From: Bacteroidales bacterium
GTDB taxonomy: Bacteria; Bacteroidota; Bacteroidia; Bacteroidales; Muribaculaceae
Assembly: GCA_900770215.1 (NCBI GenBank)
Contig: CAAGJW010000038.1
Location: 1 to 14,877 of the forward strand
Direction of reading: 5' to 3'
Length of the DNA stretch: 14,877 nucleotides
Part shown: positions 7,627-13,346 of the stretch, piece after piece
How the letters are laid out: each line of letters starts with the position of its first letter
Position numbering within the stretch: position 1 is the stretch's first letter
The notes under the pieces: model-generated
The model's database searches: none
What the model was told of the DNA's origin: nothing
Seen by the model: the letters and a program-made list of their open reading frames with translations, nothing else
Made by a program: the position numbers and the translations under genes

Positions 7627-8505
7627 ATGAAAGTATTCAAATCGATTGTTGACCTCCAGAACGAGCTTTTCGTGGCTCGCAAAGAGGGCAAAAAGATTGG
7701 CTTGGTGCCAACTATGGGAGCGCTGCATGAGGGCCACGCCTCGCTCATCAAGCGCAGTGTGAAGGAAAACGGGGCGACAGTGGTATCGATTTTCCTCAAT
7801 CCTACTCAGTTTAACGACAAGGGCGACCTGGAGCGCTACCCGCGCACGCTCGATGCCGACTGCAAGCTGTGTGAGGCCTGTGGAGCACAATATGTCTTCG
7901 CCCCATCGGTGAAGGAGATGTACCCCCAGCCCGACACGCGCCACTTCGATTTCCCGCCGCAGACGACCGTCATGGAGGGTGCCAAGCGCCCCGGCCACTT
8001 CAACGGCGTGTGCCAGGTGGTGAGCAAGCTCTTCTACATCGTGAAGCCCGACCGGGCCTACTTCGGCGAGAAGGACTGGCAGCAGATAGCCGTGATCAAG
8101 CGCCTGGTGAAATACATAGGCTACGACAAGCGCATCACCATCGTGGAGTGCCCCATCGTGCGCGATGCCGACGGGCTGGCCAAGAGTTCACGCAACAGCC
8201 TGCTCGCGCCCGACGAGCGCGCCATCGCCCCTGGCATCTACAAAGCGCTCAAGCAGAGCGTTGACTATGCCCGGAGCCACACGGTGAAGGAAACCCACGA
8301 CAAGGTGGTGGCCGACATCAATGCCATCGACGGCCTTGAGGTGGAGTACTTTGAGATTGTCGACGGCAACACACTGCTCGATGTCGACAACTGGGACGAC
8401 AGCGACTATGTGGTGGGCTGCATCACGGTGTATTGCGGCAAGACGCCCATCAGGCTCATCGACCACATCAAGTACAAGCCTGCCGAGGGCGAGCAACAAG
8501 GGTAA
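7627..8505 (+). CDS. panC: Pantothenate synthetase (pantoate-beta-alanine ligase)
   Basis: PanC joins pantoate and beta-alanine with ATP to give pantothenate, the last step of vitamin B5 synthesis. From the ATG at 7627 it has 292 residues, close to the usual 280-290. Clear motifs are PTMGALHEGH (28-37, with the HIGH-like HEGH at 34-37), FLNPTQF (56-62), KPDRAYFGEKDWQQ (140-153), and DGLAKSSRN (182-190), the KMSKS-like loop. In most PanC proteins this loop reads GLAMSSRN, so the Lys here is a small deviation. An in-frame ATG at 7561 would add 22 residues with no family match and lies upstream of the likely promoter. It is followed 36 bases later by panD, whose product supplies the beta-alanine, so the pair forms a functional unit. 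Confidence 0.96.
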   Translation: MKVFKSIVDLQNELFVARKEGKKIGLVPTMGALHEGHASLIKRSVKENGATVVSIFLNPTQFNDKGDLERYPRTLDADCKLCEACGAQYVFAPSVKEMYPQPDTRHFDFPPQTTVMEGAKRPGHFNGVCQVVSKLFYIVKPDRAYFGEKDWQQIAVIKRLVKYIGYDKRITIVECPIVRDADGLAKSSRNSLLAPDERAIAPGIYKALKQSVDYARSHTVKETHDKVVADINAIDGLEVEYFEIVDGNTLLDVDNWDDSDYVVGCITVYCGKTPIRLIDHIKYKPAEGEQQG

Positions 8506-8506
8506 C

Positions 8507-8534
8507 ACATATATACAATCATATACATATATAC
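8507..8534 (+). repeat. 10-base direct repeat in the panC-panD gap
   Basis: ACATATATAC occurs at 8507-8516 and again at 8525-8534, 18 bases apart. The 36-base gap is almost pure A/T and CA/TA steps between two GC-rich genes. It may be an unstructured ribosome-loading region for panD, a protein-binding site, or chance. Confidence 0.4.
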
Positions 8535-8541
8535 TGAAACA

Positions 8542-8886
8542 ATGCAAATACAAGTACTCAAGAGCAAGTTGCACTGTGTCACGGTCACCGATGCCAACCT
8601 GCAATACATAGGCAGTATCACTATCGACGAGGACCTGATGGACGCCGCCAACATGATAGCTGGCGAGAAGGTACAGATCGTCGACAACAACAACGGCGAG
8701 CGCCTTGAGACCTACATCATCAAGGGCGAGCGCGGTTCGGGCTGCATCTGCCTCAACGGCGCTGCAGCGCGCAAGGTGCAGATAGGCGACACGGTCATCA
8801 TCATCTCCTATGCTATCATGGACTTTGAGGAGGCCAAGACCTTCAAGCCCACAGTGGTGTTCCCCAAACCGGGCAACAAGCTGTAG
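8542..8886 (+). CDS. panD: Aspartate 1-decarboxylase proenzyme
   Basis: PanD removes the alpha-carboxyl of aspartate to make beta-alanine for PanC. The 114-residue length is typical (E. coli has 126). The self-cleavage site is intact: Gly24-Ser25 within YIGSITID, so Ser25 would become the pyruvoyl cofactor. Other catalytic positions match in number as well as identity: Lys9, Arg54 and Tyr58, followed by the conserved ERGSG (64-68) and LNGAAARKVQIGD. The C-terminal tail is shorter than that of E. coli PanD. It sits 36 bases downstream of panC and probably shares its message. I see no gene for a PanM/PanZ maturation factor nearby, which fits the view that many PanD proteins mature without one. 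Confidence 0.97.
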   Translation: MQIQVLKSKLHCVTVTDANLQYIGSITIDEDLMDAANMIAGEKVQIVDNNNGERLETYIIKGERGSGCICLNGAAARKVQIGDTVIIISYAIMDFEEAKTFKPTVVFPKPGNKL

Positions 8887-8915
8887 AGTAGCTGTCGAAA
8901 AGCAGTTGAAAATTT

Positions 8916-8998
8916 ATAAAAGGAGAAATTTCTTCCATGTGCAACCCTGTCTCCTGTGAGCAGAAGCGCGATCAATCGGGAGTTTTTCTCCTTTTTAT
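8916..8998 (+). terminator. Inverted repeat and T-tract after panD
   Basis: AAAAGGAGAAA (8918-8928) is complementary to TTTCTCCTTTT (8985-8995), enclosing 56 bases; the pairing can continue with AT/AT after one bulged T. A smaller alternative hairpin lies inside the right arm: GGGAG (8978-8982), loop TTTTT, CTCCT (8988-8992, one G-T pair), followed by Ts to 8996. Either form would end the panC-panD message. The two forms compete for the same CTCC, which could allow switching, but nothing else in the sequence shows that it does. Confidence 0.5.
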
Positions 8999-9030
8999 CT
9001 TGGAAAAAAATATTTGGATTTTTTATTAAT

Positions 9031-9038
9031 TAGATTTG
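9031..9038 (+). promoter_or_regulatory. -7 promoter element for the outer-membrane protein gene
   Basis: TAGATTTG matches TAnnTTTG exactly and would start transcription near 9045, about 46 bases before the ATG at 9091. The nearest TTTG (9013-9016) is 14 bases upstream, closer than the usual spacing of about 20, so the -33 is uncertain. The surrounding 100 bases are very AT-rich. Confidence 0.5.
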
Positions 9039-9090
9039 TGCCGAAAAAACCATAAAATATAATTTATAAATCACTAACTATTAGGGTAAT

Positions 9091-9777
9091 ATGTCATTAT
9101 TTTCAATCTCTTTAAAGAAATTGGCCATGAGTGCAGCGCTTCTCGCGGCAACAGCAACAACCATGGCAGCTCCAGCTGCAGGCGGCGATGCAGGCACACA
9201 ACAACAACAGCCCCACCTGGATGTCGTGGCACCCACCCATGTGCTCTATCTCGAGTGGGGGGCAGCCTCCAACGGTCTCGGCATAGCCTATGAGCGCCGA
9301 TTGCTCAGCGACCATCAACTCTATCTGCGCACCGGCTTTGGCTTTGGCTACAGTTCAAGTGACTCCTGGGCAGTGGTTGCCGACCCTGGCACTCAAAGCG
9401 GAACAACGGCAGGAGGACAACTCGTGGAATACAAACTCAAGAATTACAGCTATTGTGTGCCTGTGGGAGTGACTTATCTTGTGGGCCGGCACCGCTCCAA
9501 GTTGGAGACGGGGCTGGGCATCTCGGTCCTCTATGAGCACGAGACGCTCAAGGCCGACGGTGGCATGCAAAGCGCCAGCGACAACTCCTGGAGTGCCAAT
9601 GCATTTGCCAACGTGGGTTGGCGCTGGCAGGCACGCAGCGGCTTCCTGTTCAGAGTGGGCCTGAGTGCCGTTTGCGCCCTCAACAAGAATACCTACTGGA
9701 ACGACGGGGTGACCTTTGGCGATGCCGACGACCGCGTGGCCGTGGCTCCCTATGTGGGCTTCGGCTGGTCGTTTTAA
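9091..9777 (+). CDS. Outer-membrane beta-barrel protein, function unknown
   Basis: The 228-residue protein has an N-terminal signal peptide of about 27 residues (basic LKK, then a hydrophobic AMSAALLAA core, likely cut near TMAAP). A short Gln-rich stretch (QQQQP) follows, and then a run of alternating polar and aromatic strands such as HVLYLEWGAA, LGIAYERRLL, QLYLRTGFGFGYSS and FLFRVGLSAVCAL. It ends in VAPYVGFGWSF, with a terminal Phe, the classic C-terminal signal for barrel insertion. Size suggests about eight strands, as in the small barrel proteins common in Bacteroidota. No enzymatic or ligand motif is visible. It sits between panD and panB but has its own -7 element and is separated from panD by a terminator, so a role in pantothenate synthesis should not be assumed. 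Confidence 0.75.
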   Translation: MSLFSISLKKLAMSAALLAATATTMAAPAAGGDAGTQQQQPHLDVVAPTHVLYLEWGAASNGLGIAYERRLLSDHQLYLRTGFGFGYSSSDSWAVVADPGTQSGTTAGGQLVEYKLKNYSYCVPVGVTYLVGRHRSKLETGLGISVLYEHETLKADGGMQSASDNSWSANAFANVGWRWQARSGFLFRVGLSAVCALNKNTYWNDGVTFGDADDRVAVAPYVGFGWSF

Positions 9778-9824
9778 ATGCACGTGAAAGACTGCTGTTT
9801 TTCTTGACCGATATTCTTGCTCTC

Positions 9825-9875
9825 AAAAAAATACTGCGGGCAGGGATTGGCGATTCATCGTCTTCCCTGCCCGCA
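9825..9875 (-). terminator. Intrinsic terminator of panB
   Basis: TGCGGGCAGGGA (9835-9846) pairs perfectly with TCCCTGCCCGCA (9864-9875), a 12-base-pair stem with a 17-base loop. On the - strand it is followed closely by a T-tract (the seven As at 9825-9831), making it a good intrinsic terminator for panB, whose stop is 26 bases away. The + strand side lacks a T-tract, so it would be weaker for the convergent outer-membrane gene. Confidence 0.85.
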
Positions 9876-9900
9876 TTGGGGCTTTGTTGCAGCGGTGAGA

Positions 9901-10719
9901 TTAATAGCTCTCGTCGGCATTGGGGAAGCTGCCTTCCTTCACAGCCTCGATATAGGACTGCACCCCCTGGGTCATGCACTGGGCCATGTGGGCAAAGTGG
10001 CGCAGGAATTTAGGCTTGAAGCCTTGTGTCATGCCTAGCGCGTCGGCATATACGAGCACCTGACCGTCGGTGCCGGCACCGGCCCCTATGCCTATTGTGG
10101 CAGCTTTCACCTCGTGCGTCACCTGGCTGGCAAGAGCGGCGGGCACCTTCTCAAGCGTGATGGCAAAGCAGCCAGCCTGGTCGAGTGCATGGGCGTCGGC
10201 CAGGAGCTTGCGGGCCTCGGCCTCTTCTTTGGCACGCAGGCCGTAGCCGCCAAACTTGTGTATGCTCTGCGGTGTGAGGCCCAAGTGGCCCTCGACGGGG
10301 ACTCCTGCCGCTACAATGGCGCTGATGGTGCCGGCCATCTCGGCCCCGCCCTCGAGCTTCACAGCGTCGACTCCCGTCTCCTTCATGATGCGCACGGCAT
10401 TGCGCACGGCCTCCTCGCGGCTCACCTGGTAGGAGCCGAAGGGCATGTCGCACACCACAAGGCAGTGTGTGCAAGCCCGCGCCACGGCACGGGCATAGAC
10501 TATCATCTCATCGATGGTAATGGGCAGCGTGGTCTCGTTGCCAGCCATTACGTTGGAGGCTGAGTCACCCACAAGTATCGAGTCGATGCCGGCACGGTCG
10601 ATGATGCCCGCGGTGGTGAAGTCGTAGGAGGTGAGCTGTGCTATCTTCTCGCCGGCAGCTTTCATCTCCGAAAATGTCTTAGTGGTAATCTTTTTCTTGT
10701 CTGTTGTTAAATACCCCAT
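9901..10719 (-). CDS. panB: 3-methyl-2-oxobutanoate hydroxymethyltransferase
   Basis: PanB makes ketopantoate from alpha-ketoisovalerate and methylene-tetrahydrofolate, the committed step of the pantoate branch. The 272-residue length is normal. Metal ligands are present: Asp52 in LVGDSASNV (49-57), Asp91 in CDMPFGSY (90-97), and Glu123 in VKLEGG (120-125). The catalytic Glu190 lies in ITLEKVP (187-193), and the IGIGAG block follows. The DSASNV form replaces the DSLGMV seen in E. coli-type PanB and is, to my knowledge, usual in Bacteroidota. The gene is on the opposite strand from panC and panD, 1.4 kb away, and diverges from a DUF2520 reductase-like gene with which it shares a short promoter region. 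Confidence 0.97.
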   Translation of the reverse strand: MGYLTTDKKKITTKTFSEMKAAGEKIAQLTSYDFTTAGIIDRAGIDSILVGDSASNVMAGNETTLPITIDEMIVYARAVARACTHCLVVCDMPFGSYQVSREEAVRNAVRIMKETGVDAVKLEGGAEMAGTISAIVAAGVPVEGHLGLTPQSIHKFGGYGLRAKEEAEARKLLADAHALDQAGCFAITLEKVPAALASQVTHEVKAATIGIGAGAGTDGQVLVYADALGMTQGFKPKFLRHFAHMAQCMTQGVQSYIEAVKEGSFPNADESY

Positions 10720-10745
10720 GATTGTGTTGATTGTTTTTGCAGGTG

Positions 10746-10753
10746 CAAAGTTA
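10746..10753 (-). promoter_or_regulatory. -7 promoter element for panB
   Basis: CAAAGTTA on the + strand reads TAACTTTG on the - strand, an exact TAnnTTTG match. Transcription would start near 10738, about 19 bases before the panB ATG. There is no TTG at the expected -33 position (near 10774-10776), which instead overlaps the -7 of the opposite gene. Confidence 0.55.
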
Positions 10754-10766
10754 TATAATTATTTCG

Positions 10767-10774
10767 TAACTTTG
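10767..10774 (+). promoter_or_regulatory. -7 promoter element for the DUF2520 gene
   Basis: TAACTTTG is an exact TAnnTTTG match and is the mirror copy of the panB -7 at 10746-10753, with 13 bases between them. Transcription would start near 10781, giving a leader of about 85 bases before the ATG at 10866. The expected -33 position (about 10744-10746) falls on the panB -7 rather than on a TTG. Confidence 0.5.
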
Positions 10775-10842
10775 TAGCAGGCTCGGGACCTGTGCCCTTG
10801 CCAGTCCCTTGCTGGTACGACTATCGACATCGCAGGGTGACA

Positions 10843-10869
10843 ATGCTAAAAAAAGAAATTGAGCGATGA
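10843..10869 (+). CDS. Possible 8-codon upstream ORF (MLKKEIER)
   Basis: An ATG at 10843 opens an 8-codon reading frame rich in Lys and Glu. Its TGA stop overlaps the ATG of the DUF2520 gene as ATGA. It contains a run of seven As (10848-10854). If translated it would couple ribosomes to the downstream start. It is too short to judge as a gene from sequence alone, and may be a chance ORF in an A-rich leader. Confidence 0.25.
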   Translation: MLKKEIER

Positions 10870-11675
10870 AGATTGTGTTGATAGGAGCGGGAAACCTTGC
10901 CACCCAATTGGGCAAGGCGCTCGCGAGAGCTGGGCACGACGTTGCCCAGGTCTATAGCCGTACGATGGCGTCGGCTGCCACGCTGGCCGCCACTTTGCAC
11001 TGCAGGGCCACCACCCGCCTGGCCCAGCTCGACAGCGATGCCGATGCCTATATCATCTCGGTCAAGGACTCGGCACTCGTCCATGTGGCCAACGAGGCCT
11101 GTGCGGGGCGGCAGGGCGGCGTGTGGCTGCACACGGCAGGGTCGATGCCCATCGACGTCTTCAAGGGCCTCGTGCCGCACTATGGCGTGCTTTATCCCAT
11201 GATGACGTTTTCCAAGGAGCGCGAGGTCGACTTCTCGGTCATTCCCACCTTTGTAGAGTACAACGATGCCACAGCCCAGGCTGCCGTCGAGGTGCTGGCG
11301 CGCTCGGTCGCGCAGCGCGTCGTTCAGCTCTCCTCGGCACGCCGCCGCTACTTGCACCTGGCTGCCGTGTGGGCATGCAACTTTGCCAACCACTGCTACG
11401 ATGTTGCGGCCCGGCTCCTGGCCGCCCACGACATCCCCTTCGACGTCATGCTGCCCCTCATCGACGAGACGGCACGCAAGGTGCACGCCCTCACGCCGCG
11501 CCAGGCCCAGACGGGGCCTGCAGTGCGCTACGACGAGAATGTGATTGCAGCCCAGGCCCGGCTCATGGCCGACGAGGCCGGCCCGCAGATCGAAGAGCTC
11601 TACTTGCGCCTGTCGCAAAGCATCCACGCTGCGGCCCAGCAACGGCCGGCCCACAATCAAGAATGCAAGCAGTGA
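10866..11675 (+). CDS. Rossmann/DUF2520 NAD(P)-dependent reductase-like protein
   Basis: The 269-residue protein starts with a dinucleotide-binding fold, MKIVLIGAGNLATQLG (GxGNxA at 7-12). The second strand ends in VYSR (29-32), where Arg32 suggests NADP preference. The middle has HTAGS (89-93) and YGVLYPMMTFS (106-116). The C-terminal half matches the DUF2520 all-helical domain: HLAAVWACNFANH (164-176) and QTGPAVRYD (215-223). The architecture resembles 6-phosphogluconate dehydrogenase-like and ketopantoate reductase-like enzymes: Rossmann domain, then helical domain. It is divergent from panB. I recall DUF2520 genes next to panB/panC/panD in several Firmicutes and a described alternative ketopantoate reductase (PanG, Francisella); whether PanG belongs to this family needs checking. 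In other Bacteroidota I recall this family beside a KDO 8-phosphate phosphatase gene, so the panB context may be incidental. The fold is well supported; the reaction is not. Confidence 0.8.
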   Translation: MKIVLIGAGNLATQLGKALARAGHDVAQVYSRTMASAATLAATLHCRATTRLAQLDSDADAYIISVKDSALVHVANEACAGRQGGVWLHTAGSMPIDVFKGLVPHYGVLYPMMTFSKEREVDFSVIPTFVEYNDATAQAAVEVLARSVAQRVVQLSSARRRYLHLAAVWACNFANHCYDVAARLLAAHDIPFDVMLPLIDETARKVHALTPRQAQTGPAVRYDENVIAAQARLMADEAGPQIEELYLRLSQSIHAAAQQRPAHNQECKQ

Positions 11676-11712
11676 GGTGACGCGGGCGTGATTGTTTGAG
11701 AGGGCGAATGTT

Positions 11713-11741
11713 TTGCAATTGAGATTTTTTCGATATATTTG
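11713..11741 (+). promoter_or_regulatory. Promoter of the 478-residue membrane protein gene
   Basis: A -33 TTG (11713-11715, within TTTTG) and an exact -7 TATATTTG (11734-11741) are 18 bases apart. Transcription would begin near 11748, only about 14 bases before the ATG at 11762. No Shine-Dalgarno sequence is present. Confidence 0.65.
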
Positions 11742-11758
11742 TAAATCAATTTATATCG
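11731..11758. repeat. Inverted repeat spanning the -7 and likely start site
   Basis: CGATATA (11731-11737) and TATATCG (11752-11758) form a 7-base inverted repeat with a 14-base spacer. It covers the -7 element and probable transcription start of the gene at 11762. Its position would suit a repressor operator. AT-rich promoters produce such repeats by chance, so this is only a candidate. Confidence 0.35.
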
Positions 11759-11761
11759 CCT

Positions 11762-13198
11762 ATGCAGAAGATTGGTCTTAAAATAACGAGAAACGGCAGC
11801 GTTGTCTATGTCGACAATGCCGACGGCGTGTGGAATGCGGCTGCTATCGACTATGAGCGTGCGCTGCACGTGCTCGGCAACGTGGGCAATGGCGATGGCA
11901 TATACATGCTCTCCTACGGGCGCCATGGCACCTATGTTGGCCTGGTGATGATCATCGACGCCAATGTGACCGAGGTGTGCCTCTACATCCCGGCCACGGT
12001 CGATGTGGCCTGGCCACAGTTGCAGCGGCTCACGGCCACGTTGAAGCAAGCGGTGAACAGCGGCGCAATTCAGGGCTCCCAGCTGGGACAGCTCATGGCT
12101 CCCGAGTATCCTGCGCGCGAGCCTGTGCGGTCTTTTGCCCCATCGCAGGGCGAGCGCTACGCCTGCCACTACTTTGGGCAGGCCGACGGCGACACCCTCG
12201 CTGGCTTGCTCACAGGCCGTGTATATGAGCCTTACTTCAGCCAGTACACGCTCGTGCTGCTCATCGACAACTCACTGCCTGTGACTGTGCCCGATGATTG
12301 TGTCGACTTGTCGACCGTTGTGCCTGCAGCCCCTGCATCGCCAGTCGATGACGACGAGCCGCTCCCACCGCCGTTCGACCCCAACTATGACTACTACGCC
12401 GACGAGCCCGAGCCCGCCGCGGGTGCCACCGAGCCGGCTATTACTGCCGAAGAACCTGCCGAGCCTGAGCCCGAGCCCGAGTCATGGCAGCAGCCGCCCC
12501 GTGAGCCCGAGCAACCGGCAGCACCGCAGCAATATCGGCCCTATGAGCCCTATGAGCCTGAAGAAGAGCCCGACCAGGCAGGCAAGCGCAAAAAGCTCAC
12601 TATGGCTGTGGTGCTAGGCGTGCTGGGTGTGGCAGTGCTGGGTGGCGGCCTCTATGCCGTGGGGCACCACTACGGGTGGTTTGGCAGCCATGAGCCTGTC
12701 GAAGTGGCCGAGGAGCAGTCGATTGCTCCCGAAAACACGATTGTTCAACCTTCGACCGATGAGTTGCTGGCCAATGCATTGAATGCCGGCGCCTGGAGTC
12801 GCGACGATTTTGAGGCAGCTGGCTACGGCTACTTGTGGGACGAAATCAATCAGTTCCAGTTCAGCACCTTGCTCAACGAGAATCTGCCTGCGCAGGCTGC
12901 CGCCAGCAGGGGGTGGCAACGCCTGGTAGAGGCCATTGGCGAGCGCACGACCAAGGACTTGCAAGATTTTGCTCCAGGTCAGGCTTTCACGCGTGGCATG
13001 AGCATCGATGCTCGGGCCTATTTGAAATACATCACCACTCAGCCCGAAGCCGTTGAGGAGGAACCCGAGGTCGAGGTGCCCGAGCAGGAGGAGGTGAGTG
13101 CCGCGCCCAGCGCGCCTCAGCCACAACCCGAGCCCAGCCATGCCGCTCCGGCGAGCGACAGTCCCGCCAAGGGCGCAATTGAGCCTAGCGGCGAGTAG
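11762..13198 (+). CDS. Unrecognised single-pass membrane protein with Pro/Glu-rich linker
   Basis: I do not recognise this 478-residue protein. It has no signal peptide. Residues 1-180 look like a compact soluble domain with repeated short strands (SVVYVDNADGVW, GIYMLSYG, YVGLVMIID, YTLVLLIDN). Residues 187-274 are a low-complexity Pro/Glu/Asp linker with EPEPEPE and PYEPYEP runs. KRKK (275-278) precedes one membrane span (about 279-300), so the N-terminal domain should be cytoplasmic and the C-terminus periplasmic. Residues 330-427 look helical and Trp/Phe-containing, with FEAAGYGYLWDEINQFQF as a distinctive stretch. A second acidic, then Pro/Ala-rich tail (429-478) follows. This layout suits an envelope scaffold or a signal relay, but that is a guess. 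It has its own promoter and ends at a strong terminator, so it appears to be monocistronic. Confidence 0.7.
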   Translation: MQKIGLKITRNGSVVYVDNADGVWNAAAIDYERALHVLGNVGNGDGIYMLSYGRHGTYVGLVMIIDANVTEVCLYIPATVDVAWPQLQRLTATLKQAVNSGAIQGSQLGQLMAPEYPAREPVRSFAPSQGERYACHYFGQADGDTLAGLLTGRVYEPYFSQYTLVLLIDNSLPVTVPDDCVDLSTVVPAAPASPVDDDEPLPPPFDPNYDYYADEPEPAAGATEPAITAEEPAEPEPEPESWQQPPREPEQPAAPQQYRPYEPYEPEEEPDQAGKRKKLTMAVVLGVLGVAVLGGGLYAVGHHYGWFGSHEPVEVAEEQSIAPENTIVQPSTDELLANALNAGAWSRDDFEAAGYGYLWDEINQFQFSTLLNENLPAQAAASRGWQRLVEAIGERTTKDLQDFAPGQAFTRGMSIDARAYLKYITTQPEAVEEEPEVEVPEQEEVSAAPSAPQPQPEPSHAAPASDSPAKGAIEPSGE

Positions 13199-13257
13199 GA
13201 TGTGTGCCAGAGGGCTGTGGCGATGAGCGAGCAGCCAACAATGCACGAAAGAGAGAG

Positions 13258-13307
13258 AAAAAATTACGGGGCTGAGCCAGCTGGCTCAGCCCCGTAGAGT
13301 TTTTTTT
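13258..13307. terminator. Bidirectional terminator with a perfect 32-base palindrome
   Basis: Bases 13265-13296 are a perfect palindrome with 16-base arms centred between 13280 and 13281 (arm core GGGGCTGAGCCAG). On the + strand it is followed by GAG and eight Ts (13300-13307), ending the gene at 11762. On the - strand, the six As at 13258-13263 give a T-tract, ending the convergent gene at 13347. In RNA it would fold into a very stable hairpin with a small loop at CAGCTG. Confidence 0.93.
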
Positions 13308-13346
13308 CAGTCGGTCAACTTTGTCGTTTTGCGACTTTTTTCGGTT

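Noticed and set aside
10775..10865. Possible riboswitch in the DUF2520 leader
   Set aside because: Only 4-base-pair stems (CAGG/CCTG and CCAG/CTGG) can be drawn, and no known riboswitch core is recognisable.
10821..11660. 279-codon open frame on the - strand opposite the DUF2520 gene
   Set aside because: It is a shadow frame with no motifs. The + strand has a clear nucleotide-binding motif and DUF2520 signatures.
12360..12560. DNA-level tandem repeat in the Pro/Glu linker
   Set aside because: The GAGCCC/GAGCCT units are short, irregular and explained by EP dipeptide coding; there is no clean repeat array.
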